The notes under the pieces are model-generated. The model worked only from the letters and a program-made list of their open reading frames with translations. It did no database searches and was not told where the DNA came from. Below are positions 50,800-59,296 of a stretch of 64,000 nt of DNA, in pieces; the first letter of the stretch is position 1; each line of letters opens with the position of its first letter. Location: NCBI GenBank assembly GCA_036231565.1, contig JAZAHA010000019.1, forward strand, positions 124,001-188,000. Reading direction: 5' to 3'. The DNA comes from Maricaulis sp036231565 (GTDB lineage Bacteria; Pseudomonadota; Alphaproteobacteria; Caulobacterales; Maricaulaceae). Both the position numbers and the translations under genes were made by a program.

Positions 50800-53667
50800 A
50801 TGACGACCGCACTGCTACATCCGGATCTCGTCCCGCTGCCGGGCCGCTCCACCGAGCGGACCGCGCATGTCTTCGAACGCTTGCCGGAGACCACGCGCAC
50901 CGCGATCGAGCCCGCACGAACCTTCCTGGCCAGTGTGTTCGATGCCGCGCCCTATCTGGCACGCCTGGCCCAGCGACGTCCGGCGACACTGGCCGCGTGC
51001 GCGGTCGAGCCGCCGGACAGTCTGATCGATCACGCGATCGACAATGCCCGTATCGCCGGTGAAGCCGCGCCGGATACCGAGGCGCTGGACCGGGCCCTGC
51101 GGCAGGCGAAAGCCGATGCCCATCTGGTGATCGGGCTGGCGGATCTGGCCGGCATCTGGTCCGTCGAGCAGGTGACCGCGGCGATGACCCGCTTTGCGGA
51201 TGCGGCCGTCGCGGGCGCGCTTGCGGGGCATGTGCGCCTGCTGGCCGGGCAGGGGCGGGCCTTTCCGCCGGAGACCGCCGACAATCCGCTGCCGGGCCTG
51301 TTTCTCCTTGCGCTGGGCAAGATGGGCACGGGCGATCTGAACTACTCCTCCGATATCGATCTGGTCGTTCTCTACGACGCTGATGCGCTGGTGTTGCCGG
51401 AGGACCAGGAACCGCGCAAACGCCTGCCCCGCCTCGTGCAGGCCGTGACGCGTTCGCTGCAGGAAATCACCGCTGACGGCTATGTCTTCCGCGTCGACCT
51501 GCGCCTGCGGCCGGATCCGGGGGCGACGCCGGTAGTGATCTCGACCGAGGCGGCGCTGAACTATTACGAGAGCCTCGGTCAGACCTGGGAACGGGCCGCC
51601 TGGATCAAGGCGCGCGCCTGTGCCGGCGATTTTGCAGCGGCCGAGTCCTTCCTGCGTCACATGCAGCCCTTTATCTGGCGTCGCTCGCTGGACTTTGCGG
51701 CCGTTGACGACATCCGCGGCCTTGCCCGTCAGATCCAGACCGTCGGCCGCCGGGCCGAGGTGCGGCCTGCAGGGCATGACCTGAAATTGGGGCGTGGCGG
51801 CATCCGCGAGATAGAATTCTACGCCCAGATCCCGCAACTCGTGTTCGGCGGTCGCAACGAGGCGCTGCGGATGCCCGCAACGCTGGATGCCCTGCAGGCC
51901 TTGTGCGAGGCCGATGTGGTTGAAGCCGATGTGGTCGAGGCCCTGACCGCCGACTATCGCCGGCTTCGCGCGTGGGAGCATCGCGTGCAGATGCGCCAGG
52001 ACGAAGCCAGCCAGACCCTGCCGGAGTGCGATGAGGACCGCGCCGCGATCGCCGCCATGGCCGGGTTTGACGATCTTGCGGCTTTCGATGGCGCTGTGGA
52101 GGCCTGCCTGCGGCGCGTGCACGGGCATTTTTCCGACCAGTTCGAGGATGACGAACCGCTGGCGTCGGAAGCCGGATCGCTGATCCTGACCGGTGTCGAG
52201 CCGACACCGGACACGCTGGCCACGCTTGAGCGGCTGGGCTTTGCCGAGCCCGAGGCCGTGTGGAAACGTCTCAATGGCTGGGCCGCCGGTCGCGTGCGCG
52301 CGGTCCGCACGGCGCGGGCCCGCTCGCTCTTTGCCCGTATCGCGCCGCAGCTCGTTGACCGGATGGCCGCGACCGGGGAGCCGGACGCCGCGCTGGTCCG
52401 GTTTGCCGGCTTCTTTGAAAACCTGCCGATGGGTGTGCAGCCGCTTTCCCTCCTGTCCAACGAACCGGGACTGGCCGCTGATCTGGTCTCCATCATCACG
52501 CTGGCGCCCCGCATGGCGGCCGACCTGGCCCGCCGGCCGAACCTGCTCGACGCCATGCTCGACCGCCGTTTCACGGCGCCACTGGCGGAGGAGGGGCCGG
52601 ACGCGTTCGGCACGCTCCTGTCCGACGCGCTGGCGCGGGCTGGCGGCTATGAGGATGCCCTCAATATCGCCCGCCGCCTGGTGCGCGAGGAACGCTTCCG
52701 GATTGGCGCCCAGGTCCTGCGGGGCACGGTCAGCGCCGAACAGGCCGGCGCGGCTTTCTCGTTGATGGCGGAAACCTCCCTGGCCGCGATGGCGCAGGCG
52801 GCGCAGGCGGAAACCGAGCGCCGCTTCGGCGCGATGCCGGGTACATTCGTGCTGCTGGGCATGGGAAAGCTGGGCGGGCGCGAACTCGCCTCGGACAGCG
52901 ATCTGGACATCATGATTGTCTATGAGGGCGAGGGCGATGCCCAGTCTTGGTTCGGCCGCTTTGCCCAGCGACTGATCTCGGCGCTCTCGGCGCCGACGGA
53001 GGAGGGCGAGCTGTTCGAGGTCGACATGCAATTACGGCCATCGGGCAAGGCCGGGCCGGTTGCTGTCAGTATCGCCCGCTTCGAGACCTATTATCCCGGC
53101 GAGGCCTGGACCTGGGAGATGATGGCGCTGACCCGCGCCCGGGTCGTCACGGGCGATGCGGCCCTGTCCGAGCGGGTGAGCACGGCCATGCGCGACGCGC
53201 TGACCCAGCCACGGGACGCACGGGGTGTGCGCGAGGATGCGCTGGCCATGCGCAAGCGCCTCGAGGAGGCGAAGCCCGCACGCGGGCCATGGGACCTCAA
53301 GGCGCGGGCGGGCGGTATCCAGGATATCGAATTCATCGCCCAGACCCTTCAGCTGGCCCATGCCTCGAAGAAGGACGTGCTGCGGCCGTCGACCCGCGCC
53401 GCCCTGTCTGCCCTAGCGGATTGTGGCGCGCTGCCGGACGAGGATGCGGAGTTTCTCGCAGCGTCACTGGATCTCTATCTAGGACTGCTGCAGCTGATGA
53501 GAAGCGCGCACGGGTCCGGTTTCGATCCGTCTGCGGCGAGTGCCGGTTTTGCGGAACGCTTCGCCGGACTGGCCGGTGTAGGCAGTCTTGCAGAACTCGA
53601 AACCGCGCTAGATGCGCGGGCTGAGCGGGTGCGGAAGGGCTTCCGCCGCCATGTCGGAAAAATCTGA
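50800..53667 (+). CDS. glnE: Bifunctional glutamine synthetase adenylyltransferase/deadenylase
   Basis: GlnE switches glutamine synthetase off by adenylylation and on by removing AMP, according to PII and glutamine. The 955-aa length is normal. Two nucleotidyltransferase domains are visible: the N-terminal deadenylase with GKMGTGDLNYSSDIDLV at ~173-189 and the C-terminal adenylylase with GKLGGRELASDSDLD at ~689-703; helical GlnE and C-terminal domains follow each (LKLGRGGIREIEFYAQ and LKARAGGIQDIEFIAQ). Both DxD pairs are intact. It ends the conserved feuPQ...degP-RR-HK-glnE stretch. Confidence 0.96.
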   Translation: MTTALLHPDLVPLPGRSTERTAHVFERLPETTRTAIEPARTFLASVFDAAPYLARLAQRRPATLAACAVEPPDSLIDHAIDNARIAGEAAPDTEALDRALRQAKADAHLVIGLADLAGIWSVEQVTAAMTRFADAAVAGALAGHVRLLAGQGRAFPPETADNPLPGLFLLALGKMGTGDLNYSSDIDLVVLYDADALVLPEDQEPRKRLPRLVQAVTRSLQEITADGYVFRVDLRLRPDPGATPVVISTEAALNYYESLGQTWERAAWIKARACAGDFAAAESFLRHMQPFIWRRSLDFAAVDDIRGLARQIQTVGRRAEVRPAGHDLKLGRGGIREIEFYAQIPQLVFGGRNEALRMPATLDALQALCEADVVEADVVEALTADYRRLRAWEHRVQMRQDEASQTLPECDEDRAAIAAMAGFDDLAAFDGAVEACLRRVHGHFSDQFEDDEPLASEAGSLILTGVEPTPDTLATLERLGFAEPEAVWKRLNGWAAGRVRAVRTARARSLFARIAPQLVDRMAATGEPDAALVRFAGFFENLPMGVQPLSLLSNEPGLAADLVSIITLAPRMAADLARRPNLLDAMLDRRFTAPLAEEGPDAFGTLLSDALARAGGYEDALNIARRLVREERFRIGAQVLRGTVSAEQAGAAFSLMAETSLAAMAQAAQAETERRFGAMPGTFVLLGMGKLGGRELASDSDLDIMIVYEGEGDAQSWFGRFAQRLISALSAPTEEGELFEVDMQLRPSGKAGPVAVSIARFETYYPGEAWTWEMMALTRARVVTGDAALSERVSTAMRDALTQPRDARGVREDALAMRKRLEEAKPARGPWDLKARAGGIQDIEFIAQTLQLAHASKKDVLRPSTRAALSALADCGALPDEDAEFLAASLDLYLGLLQLMRSAHGSGFDPSAASAGFAERFAGLAGVGSLAELETALDARAERVRKGFRRHVGKI

Positions 53668-53744
53668 CCACCGGTCCGCGACGGAATTTCCTGCCACTGG
53701 CGTTGAAGGGTCAGCGAGGTGATCAAGGACAAGGAAATTCTGTC

Positions 53745-54299
53745 ATGAAACACACCAAGATGATCGTTCTGCTCGCCGGTTCGACCCTGATGCTGGCCGG
53801 TGCCGCGGCCGAAGCTGCCGGTCCCGGTGGCATGCGCGGCCATCATGGCGGCGGTCGCGATGGCGGTCATGGCCATGCCATGATGGTGCTGCGTGCGGCC
53901 GACGCGAATGGCGACAACTCCATCACACGGGCCGAAGTGGAAAGCCTGCAGGCGGAAATGTTCGCCTGGATGGACCGCAATTCCGACGGCTATCTGGATG
54001 AGGCTGACCAGTCTCCCGTCCATGCCCGCATGCGTGCGATCCGGGCTGAGGAACGCGCTGAACGGGCCGAAAATGGTGAAGGCCGCCGCTGGGGCCGCCG
54101 GGGCGGGGCCGAAGGCGGACCGCGTCACATGCGTGCCGATGCCGATGAGGACGGCCGTATCTCCCGCGCCGAATTCCTGGATCGCGAAAACCGCCTGTTC
54201 AATCGCCTTGATGCCGACGAAGACGGTGTCGTGACGCCGGCAGAGCTGGACGCTGCCGTCGAGCGCCGTCAGGATCGCCGCTTCTGGTGGCGCGACTAA
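53745..54299 (+). CDS. Exported four-EF-hand calcium-binding protein
   Basis: The 184-aa protein has a signal peptide (to about AAAEA, residue 25) and a Gly/His-rich stretch (RGHHGGGRDGGHGHAMM). Four EF-hand loops start at Asp53, Asp77, Asp132 and Asp156, each with D-x-D/N-x-D and a closing Glu or Asp. The linker between the pairs is a charged helix. It should bind Ca2+ (or another divalent ion) in the periplasm. AAGGAAA precedes the ATG. The sigma factor gene starts 11 bp downstream, so it may share an operon with the sigma/anti-sigma/sensor cassette. Confidence 0.88.
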   Translation: MKHTKMIVLLAGSTLMLAGAAAEAAGPGGMRGHHGGGRDGGHGHAMMVLRAADANGDNSITRAEVESLQAEMFAWMDRNSDGYLDEADQSPVHARMRAIRAEERAERAENGEGRRWGRRGGAEGGPRHMRADADEDGRISRAEFLDRENRLFNRLDADEDGVVTPAELDAAVERRQDRRFWWRD

Positions 54300-54310
54300 G
54301 CGCCATCGCG

Positions 54311-54982
54311 ATGTTTGACGGGCGCGGCATGGACGACGACACGGCGGCTGGAGAAAGCCTGGCTTCAGGCCGTGCCGCCCTGCCGGCCGGAGAGCCGGAC
54401 GATGCGGAGCTGATTGCCCGCGTCGGCCGCGGTGACCGGCCGGCCGCCCGCCTGCTCATGTCGCGCAACCTGCCGCGTATTCTCGGTCTTGCTCGTCGCA
54501 TGCTGAATGACGAGATGGAGGCCGAGGATATCGCGCAGGAGACCTTTATCCGCGTCTGGAAGGCGGCGCCGCGCTGGCAGGCCGGTTCGGCCCGGGTCTC
54601 CACCTGGATGTGCCGGATCGCCATCAATCTTTGCTATGACCGGCTGCGTCGGCGGCGCGAAGTGGTGACGGATACGCCGCCCGAACAGGTCGATGAGACG
54701 CCGGATGCCGAAACGGCCATGACCCGCGCGCAGAGCGGTGACCGGATTGCCGCCGCGATGGCGCAATTGCCCGACCGGCAACGCCAGGCGCTCGAGCTCG
54801 TTCACTTCCAGGACATGAGCAATATCGACGCGGCGGACATCATGTCGGTCTCTGTCGAGGCCGTGGAATCCCTGCTGGCCCGCGGCCGGCGCAAACTGAA
54901 GGCCATTCTGACCGGGGATGCTCCGGATCTGATGGCCAGCTATACAGGGCAGCGAGATGCCCGCTACGGTGCAACACAATGA
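54311..54982 (+). CDS. ECF-type RNA polymerase sigma factor
   Basis: The protein has sigma region 2 (LMSRNLPRILGLARRMLNDEMEAEDIAQETFIRVWKAA) and region 4 (LPDRQRQALELVHFQDMSNIDAADIMSVSVEAVESLLARGRRKL), with no region 3, the ECF layout. Start codons at 54311 and 54329 are both possible; neither has a good ribosome binding site, and translation may depend on the EF-hand gene upstream. The stop overlaps the next gene as ATGA. Its regulon is unknown; the downstream membrane protein and periplasmic sensor suggest a metal or envelope stress signal. Confidence 0.9.
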   Translation: MFDGRGMDDDTAAGESLASGRAALPAGEPDDAELIARVGRGDRPAARLLMSRNLPRILGLARRMLNDEMEAEDIAQETFIRVWKAAPRWQAGSARVSTWMCRIAINLCYDRLRRRREVVTDTPPEQVDETPDAETAMTRAQSGDRIAAAMAQLPDRQRQALELVHFQDMSNIDAADIMSVSVEAVESLLARGRRKLKAILTGDAPDLMASYTGQRDARYGATQ

Positions 54983-55392
54983 CCGAAGAACGCTTTTTCC
55001 AGATCGTTGAGGCCTACGGCGCCAATCCGGCCCGCTGGCCCGAGGGCGAACGTGCGGCCGCGATGGCCTTCGCGGATGCGCACCCGGGTATCACCGACGA
55101 TGTTTTGCGAGCTGAGTCAGCACTGGATGACTGGCTTGTCGGGCGGGACGTTCAACCATCCGAACTGCTTGAACGCCGTATCCTGAACCGCTTTCCGGCG
55201 CCGGCGGCATCGCCTGTGCGCTGGCAGGTCCCGGCCGCCGCCGCAGCGGCGCTTCTGGTGGGGGCCTTTATCGGATTTGCCAGCGGCGCGCTGACGGTCA
55301 CCGAACCCATGACGCCGACGCTGTATGCCGCTGCCGATGCCTATGCCGGACTGGATGAAGACTGGATCACCTGGCTGGGAGATGACGTTTGA
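54979..55392 (+). CDS. Membrane-anchored anti-sigma factor candidate (137 aa)
   Basis: The protein has a short cytosolic helical N-terminal part (MTEERFFQIVEAYGANPARWPEGERAAAMAF), one transmembrane helix (~77-100, AAAAAALLVGAFIGFASGALT) and a short periplasmic tail with DEDWITWLGDD. Small one-helix proteins of this sort, coupled to an ECF sigma gene, act as anti-sigma factors (for example CnrY), holding the sigma at the membrane. It overlaps the sigma gene (ATGA) and the next gene (TTGA). It lacks a zinc-binding HxxxCxxC motif. Function is inferred from context. Confidence 0.7.
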   Translation: MTEERFFQIVEAYGANPARWPEGERAAAMAFADAHPGITDDVLRAESALDDWLVGRDVQPSELLERRILNRFPAPAASPVRWQVPAAAAAALLVGAFIGFASGALTVTEPMTPTLYAAADAYAGLDEDWITWLGDDV

Positions 55393-55940
55393 AACCGTCC
55401 ACACCCTGGATCGCCGCACTTCTGGTCTCGGTCCTCACCAATGGCGTGCTCGCCGGCTTCCTCTTGCACCGTACGACGGAAGGCCCGGACTGGCGGCAGG
55501 CGGAGGGCGAAGACCGAGGGCACGGCGAGCGCCGCCATCACCAGTCCCGTCGCGCCGGGTTCGATATGCGGGACATGCTGTTTGCCCTGCCCGACGATGC
55601 CCGCGAGGAGGCGCGTCGGCGTGCGCGTGACAATATCGACCAGATCCGGGCCCTGTTCGCCCAGAGCCGCCAGGCCAAGGAAGATTTCGAGGCCGCAGTG
55701 CGCGCGGAAACCTTCGATCGCGATGCCGCCGCCGAAGCGCTCGAGCGTCTGCGCACCTCACGCGAGGCGCTGGAGCTGGGGCTTCAGGATGTCATGCTCG
55801 ATCTCATGTCCGAACTCGATGCAGAGACGCGCTCGGGCATGCTTGAGGCGACCCGGGAGCGGGACGGTCACGGCCATCGCCGCCGTGATGGTGACCGGGG
55901 TGACCGCGGGACGCCGCCAGATGGTCCGCGTCCGGACTAG
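55389..55940 (+). CDS. Periplasmic heavy-metal sensor-like protein (CnrX/Spy-like)
   Basis: The 183-aa protein has one N-terminal membrane anchor (~7-27) and a periplasmic helical hairpin (ARDNIDQIRALFAQSRQAKEDFEAAV, LERLRTSREALELGLQDVML) of the PF13801/CnrX-Spy type. His-rich segments (GHGERRHHQ, DGHGHRRRDGD) lie on either side and may bind metal. The start codon is TTG, overlapping the anti-sigma stop. The order sigma, one-helix anti-sigma, periplasmic sensor is that of CnrYXH-type metal signalling, though with a different gene order. Ligand unknown. Confidence 0.75.
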   Translation: MKPSTPWIAALLVSVLTNGVLAGFLLHRTTEGPDWRQAEGEDRGHGERRHHQSRRAGFDMRDMLFALPDDAREEARRRARDNIDQIRALFAQSRQAKEDFEAAVRAETFDRDAAAEALERLRTSREALELGLQDVMLDLMSELDAETRSGMLEATRERDGHGHRRRDGDRGDRGTPPDGPRPD

Positions 55941-55966
55941 CCTGCCTGCTCCGGTATCGAGGACCG

Positions 55967-58663
55967 CTATTCGCCTGCAGCAAGCCGGGCCGTGGCTGCA
56001 TTGTCGACAAACTCATCGTCGGCATCGAAACCGTCATCCATGGCTTCGGACAACAGCGCCTCGACGCGGTTGATATCGTCATTGTCGTCGATGTCGGAAT
56101 AGGCGTCGGCCTCGATCTCGGCGAGTGCGTCGAGATCGACCGGCTCGTCCTGGCTGATGGGCATCACCACATTCACCGTCGTGCCTTCACCCAGCACCGA
56201 GTCGATGGTCAGCGTGCCGCCATGCAGCTCGATCAGCGACTTGGACAGCGCCAGGCCGAGGCCCGAGCCCTGGTGGCTCTTGGAGTGCTGGTTCTCGATC
56301 TGCTCGAACGGCCGGCCGAGACGGGGCAGATCTTCCTTGGCGATCCCGATACCCGTATCGGAAACCTGGAAGGCGACACCGACGCCGGACAGGAAGCCAC
56401 GTACCGTGACGCGTCCGCCTTCCGGGGTGAATTTCACTGCGTTAGAGATCAGGTTGATCATCACCTGTTTGAAGGCGCGCGGATCGAGCTCCATTTCCGG
56501 CAGGTCCGAGACATCGGCGCGCAGCTGGAGGCGTTTCTCTTCGGCGCGGCCGCGGACGATGCGCACGCATTGCCCGATCAGCTCGCTCGCATCGGTCGGT
56601 TCCGGCTGGAGCTGCATCTTGCCGGCTTCGATCTTCGACATGTCGAGAATGTCGTTGATCAGTTCGAGCAGGTGCTGGCCGGACGTCAGGATGTCCTTCA
56701 TGTAGCCGGTGTAACGCTCGTCACCCAGGGGGCCAAACATCTCCTTGAGCATGATCTCGGAGAAGCCGTTGATGGCGTTCAGCGGCGTGCGCAGCTCGTG
56801 ACTCATATTGGCGAGGAATTCCGACTTGGAGCGATTGGCTTCCTCGGCGCGGATCTTCTCGGCTTCATACTTGCGGGCGAGATCGGCGATACGTGCCTGC
56901 GAGCGCTTCACGTCCTCGACGGTCTTGCGCAGCTGGGCCTGGTTCTCGGTCAGGGCCGCTTCATGGTGCTTGAGATCGGTGATGTCGGCGCCGACACTCA
57001 CCATGCCGCCATCGGCCGTGGCGCGGTCGGAATAGTGCAGCCAGCGCCCGTCGGCGAGCTCGATCTCGTACGCGGCCTTGTTCTCGGTGCCACCGTGCAC
57101 GGTCTTGATGGCCCGCGCGGCGGCCTGCTCGACCGCGGCATAGCTCATACCCGGCTTCAGCATGCCGTCGGAAAAGTCGAAAGCGTCGCGGAATTTGCGG
57201 TTCCACAGCACCAGGCGGTGGCGTGAGTCCCACAGAACGAAGCTCTCCGACATGGATTCCAGTGCCGCCCGAAGCCGGCTTTCGGCGGCGACGACACGAG
57301 CCTGGGCGCCCTTGCGCTCGGTGATGTCGATGGCCACGCCGACGATGCGCGCCTGGTCGCTGCCCACCGCGCCGGGGAGGATACGGCCGCGCATCTGCAG
57401 CCATACCGCGGCATGCGCGGCGAGTACTTCAAGGTCTACCTCGCCGCCGGCGGGAGCCCCGCGCATAGCGGCCCGCAAACGTTCACGGTCAGGCTTGGAG
57501 AAGAGACGCAGGAATTCGCTGCCGCTGCATTCCAGAGCGGTGTCCATGCCAAGAATACGCGCAAGGCTGTCGGTGACGAAGACGGTGTCGGCTTCCGGAT
57601 TCCAGTCCCAGACACCGCAGCGGGCGCCTTCGATCGCGACGCGGAAGCGTTGCTCATTGTTTTCAAGCTGCTGGCGGGTCGAGCGCAGGCGTCCCATTTG
57701 TGTGAAGACCAGTGCGCTGAGGCCCATGGCCACGAAGATCGGTGCGATGAACATCAGGCCGTAGAAGGAGATGGTGCGGTACCAGGCATTCTGGTTGATG
57801 CGCATGGCGCCGAGCGCATAGACGCGCAGCTCGGTGCCGGCGATCGGCGCAACGGCGAAGGTGACGCGCTCTTCGCCGAAGCGGGCCTCGGATGTTGCGC
57901 CACCGCCTTCACCGGCGAGCCGTTCGACAAAGGCATCGTCGAGGCCGAAACGGGAGGCGAGGGGGGTGCCGGGGCGCACGCTGCGCATCTGCGGGCGGAT
58001 CGCCAGCATGCCGCCATTGCTGTCGGCCAGAGCGACCACGCGTTCATCGCCCCAGTCGGGCAGGACGAGGTCGGTGGCCAGCCGGGCGACAAAAGCGCCG
58101 ACCGTGCCATCGGAAAGCTGTACCGGCACGGCAAGGACGAGGTGTGCAGGCTCGCCGTCGACGATTTCCGCCGTCAGTCCCGACGGCGCGTCGAGCGCCT
58201 GGCCGGCCATTTCACGCAGGCCGTCGCCCGGATTGGCGGCTGCGATGGTGCGCCCGTCCGGCAGGAGAATGGCAACGTCCTGTACGATGTCGGAGTCGCC
58301 GATCGCGCTCAGCCGGGCGCGTGCCGCCGGCACGATCTCGTCGATCGGCGTGTCGCGCAGGTCTGCGCTGGCAAAGGCGAGGGCATAGCGGGCTTCCGCG
58401 ATGCGGGCGGTGACGCGTTCGGCCAGATAGCCCGCGGCATTGGCCTGAGAGCGTTCGGCCTCGGCGATCAGCGTTTCGCGTTCCTGCTGGATCTTGACCA
58501 GCAGGATGCCGCCATAGGCGAGGGTGAAGAGCAGCACAGCCATGACGATCCACAGCGCGCCGGTTCCGCGTTTCGACGCACGCACCTTTGCCGTCTCGCC
58601 CGGCGAAGGGGCGCGGGTCGCCTTGTCGATGGACGGGCGCGTATCGAACCGCATGTGATTCAT
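55967..58663 (-). CDS. PleC-like membrane sensor histidine kinase
   Basis: The 898-aa kinase has two transmembrane helices (~34-53 and ~300-320) around a periplasmic Cache-like sensor domain, two PAS domains (~345-460 and ~470-580) and a coiled coil (ARKYEAEKIRAEEANRSKSEF). It then has the HisKA box MSHELRTPLNAINGFSEIM with His622 and N/G1/G2 boxes. The phrase EMFGPLGDERYTGYMKDIL with SGQHLLELINDILDMSKIEAGKM is that of PleC, the kinase/phosphatase that sets cell polarity in Caulobacter relatives. The C-terminal ~60 residues form an acidic tail (DIDDNDDIN) that PleC does not need. Orthology to PleC (842 aa) is inference. Confidence 0.85.
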   Translation of the reverse strand: MNHMRFDTRPSIDKATRAPSPGETAKVRASKRGTGALWIVMAVLLFTLAYGGILLVKIQQERETLIAEAERSQANAAGYLAERVTARIAEARYALAFASADLRDTPIDEIVPAARARLSAIGDSDIVQDVAILLPDGRTIAAANPGDGLREMAGQALDAPSGLTAEIVDGEPAHLVLAVPVQLSDGTVGAFVARLATDLVLPDWGDERVVALADSNGGMLAIRPQMRSVRPGTPLASRFGLDDAFVERLAGEGGGATSEARFGEERVTFAVAPIAGTELRVYALGAMRINQNAWYRTISFYGLMFIAPIFVAMGLSALVFTQMGRLRSTRQQLENNEQRFRVAIEGARCGVWDWNPEADTVFVTDSLARILGMDTALECSGSEFLRLFSKPDRERLRAAMRGAPAGGEVDLEVLAAHAAVWLQMRGRILPGAVGSDQARIVGVAIDITERKGAQARVVAAESRLRAALESMSESFVLWDSRHRLVLWNRKFRDAFDFSDGMLKPGMSYAAVEQAAARAIKTVHGGTENKAAYEIELADGRWLHYSDRATADGGMVSVGADITDLKHHEAALTENQAQLRKTVEDVKRSQARIADLARKYEAEKIRAEEANRSKSEFLANMSHELRTPLNAINGFSEIMLKEMFGPLGDERYTGYMKDILTSGQHLLELINDILDMSKIEAGKMQLQPEPTDASELIGQCVRIVRGRAEEKRLQLRADVSDLPEMELDPRAFKQVMINLISNAVKFTPEGGRVTVRGFLSGVGVAFQVSDTGIGIAKEDLPRLGRPFEQIENQHSKSHQGSGLGLALSKSLIELHGGTLTIDSVLGEGTTVNVVMPISQDEPVDLDALAEIEADAYSDIDDNDDINRVEALLSEAMDDGFDADDEFVDNAATARLAAGE

Positions 58664-58713
58664 GGTCTCAAACTAGGGTGTGTCGGCCTGTACTGTCGAC
58701 ACCGGGCTTGGCG

Positions 58714-59274
58714 TTACGAGCCGGTTTGCGCCGGCTTCGTTCCTTCTGTTTCCCCACCCTCGTTCCTGGCGGCCGCTTTCTGGCGGCTCTTGCGTCGTTC
58801 CGGCCCCTTGTACGCGGACTTGTCCGGATCGTTCCGGCGTCGGTCGGGGCCGAAATAATGGCGGTTGCGGATGAAGGGGCGAGGCTCGTTGATCACCGCC
58901 GCGATCTTGGAGAACATCTCCTTCGCGGTAATCGGCTTGCAGCAGAACTCCGTCACCCCGGCATCGCGGGCCGCCATGACTTTGGAGCGCTCGGAATAGG
59001 CGCTCAGCATGATGATGGGCACGAGCGGATTGGGGCTATCGTCGGCCGTGCGCACCAGGCGTACGAAGTCGAGTCCGTCCAGAATGTCCATCTGATAGTC
59101 GGTGATGATGATGTCGATCGAGTCCGAACGCACCATGTCGAAGGCTTCCGCCGGGTCGCGTGACTCGTAGATCTGCTTGATCCCGAAACCGTGCAGAATC
59201 GTCCGCAGGATCGTCAGCATGTAGGTATTGTCGTCGACGATAAGCGTCCTGACGCGGCTGAAATCTGCGGCCAT
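58714..59274 (-). CDS. Single-domain response regulator with basic C-terminal tail
   Basis: The receiver domain (residues ~8-128) has Asp59 as phospho-acceptor (IIITDYQMDILDG) and Lys in CCKPIT. The tail NRHYFGPDRRR and KGPERRKSRQKAAAR is highly basic and has the DRRR/GPERRK motif seen in several Caulobacter-group receivers. It has no output domain, so it acts by protein contact, like DivK, but the tail sets it apart from DivK. It lies between a PleC-like kinase and an EAL protein on the same strand, so those are likely partners. Confidence 0.85.
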   Translation of the reverse strand: MAADFSRVRTLIVDDNTYMLTILRTILHGFGIKQIYESRDPAEAFDMVRSDSIDIIITDYQMDILDGLDFVRLVRTADDSPNPLVPIIMLSAYSERSKVMAARDAGVTEFCCKPITAKEMFSKIAAVINEPRPFIRNRHYFGPDRRRNDPDKSAYKGPERRKSRQKAAARNEGGETEGTKPAQTGS

Positions 59275-59296
59275 GGCGGCGGTCTCGTGGTTTGGT

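Noticed and set aside
50815..53031. 738-codon open frame on the - strand opposite glnE
   Set aside because: Low-complexity Arg/Gln/His-rich shadow of a clear glnE gene.
57413..58858. 481-codon + strand frame opposite the PleC-like kinase
   Set aside because: No domain, no ribosome binding site, and it overlaps a certain kinase gene.
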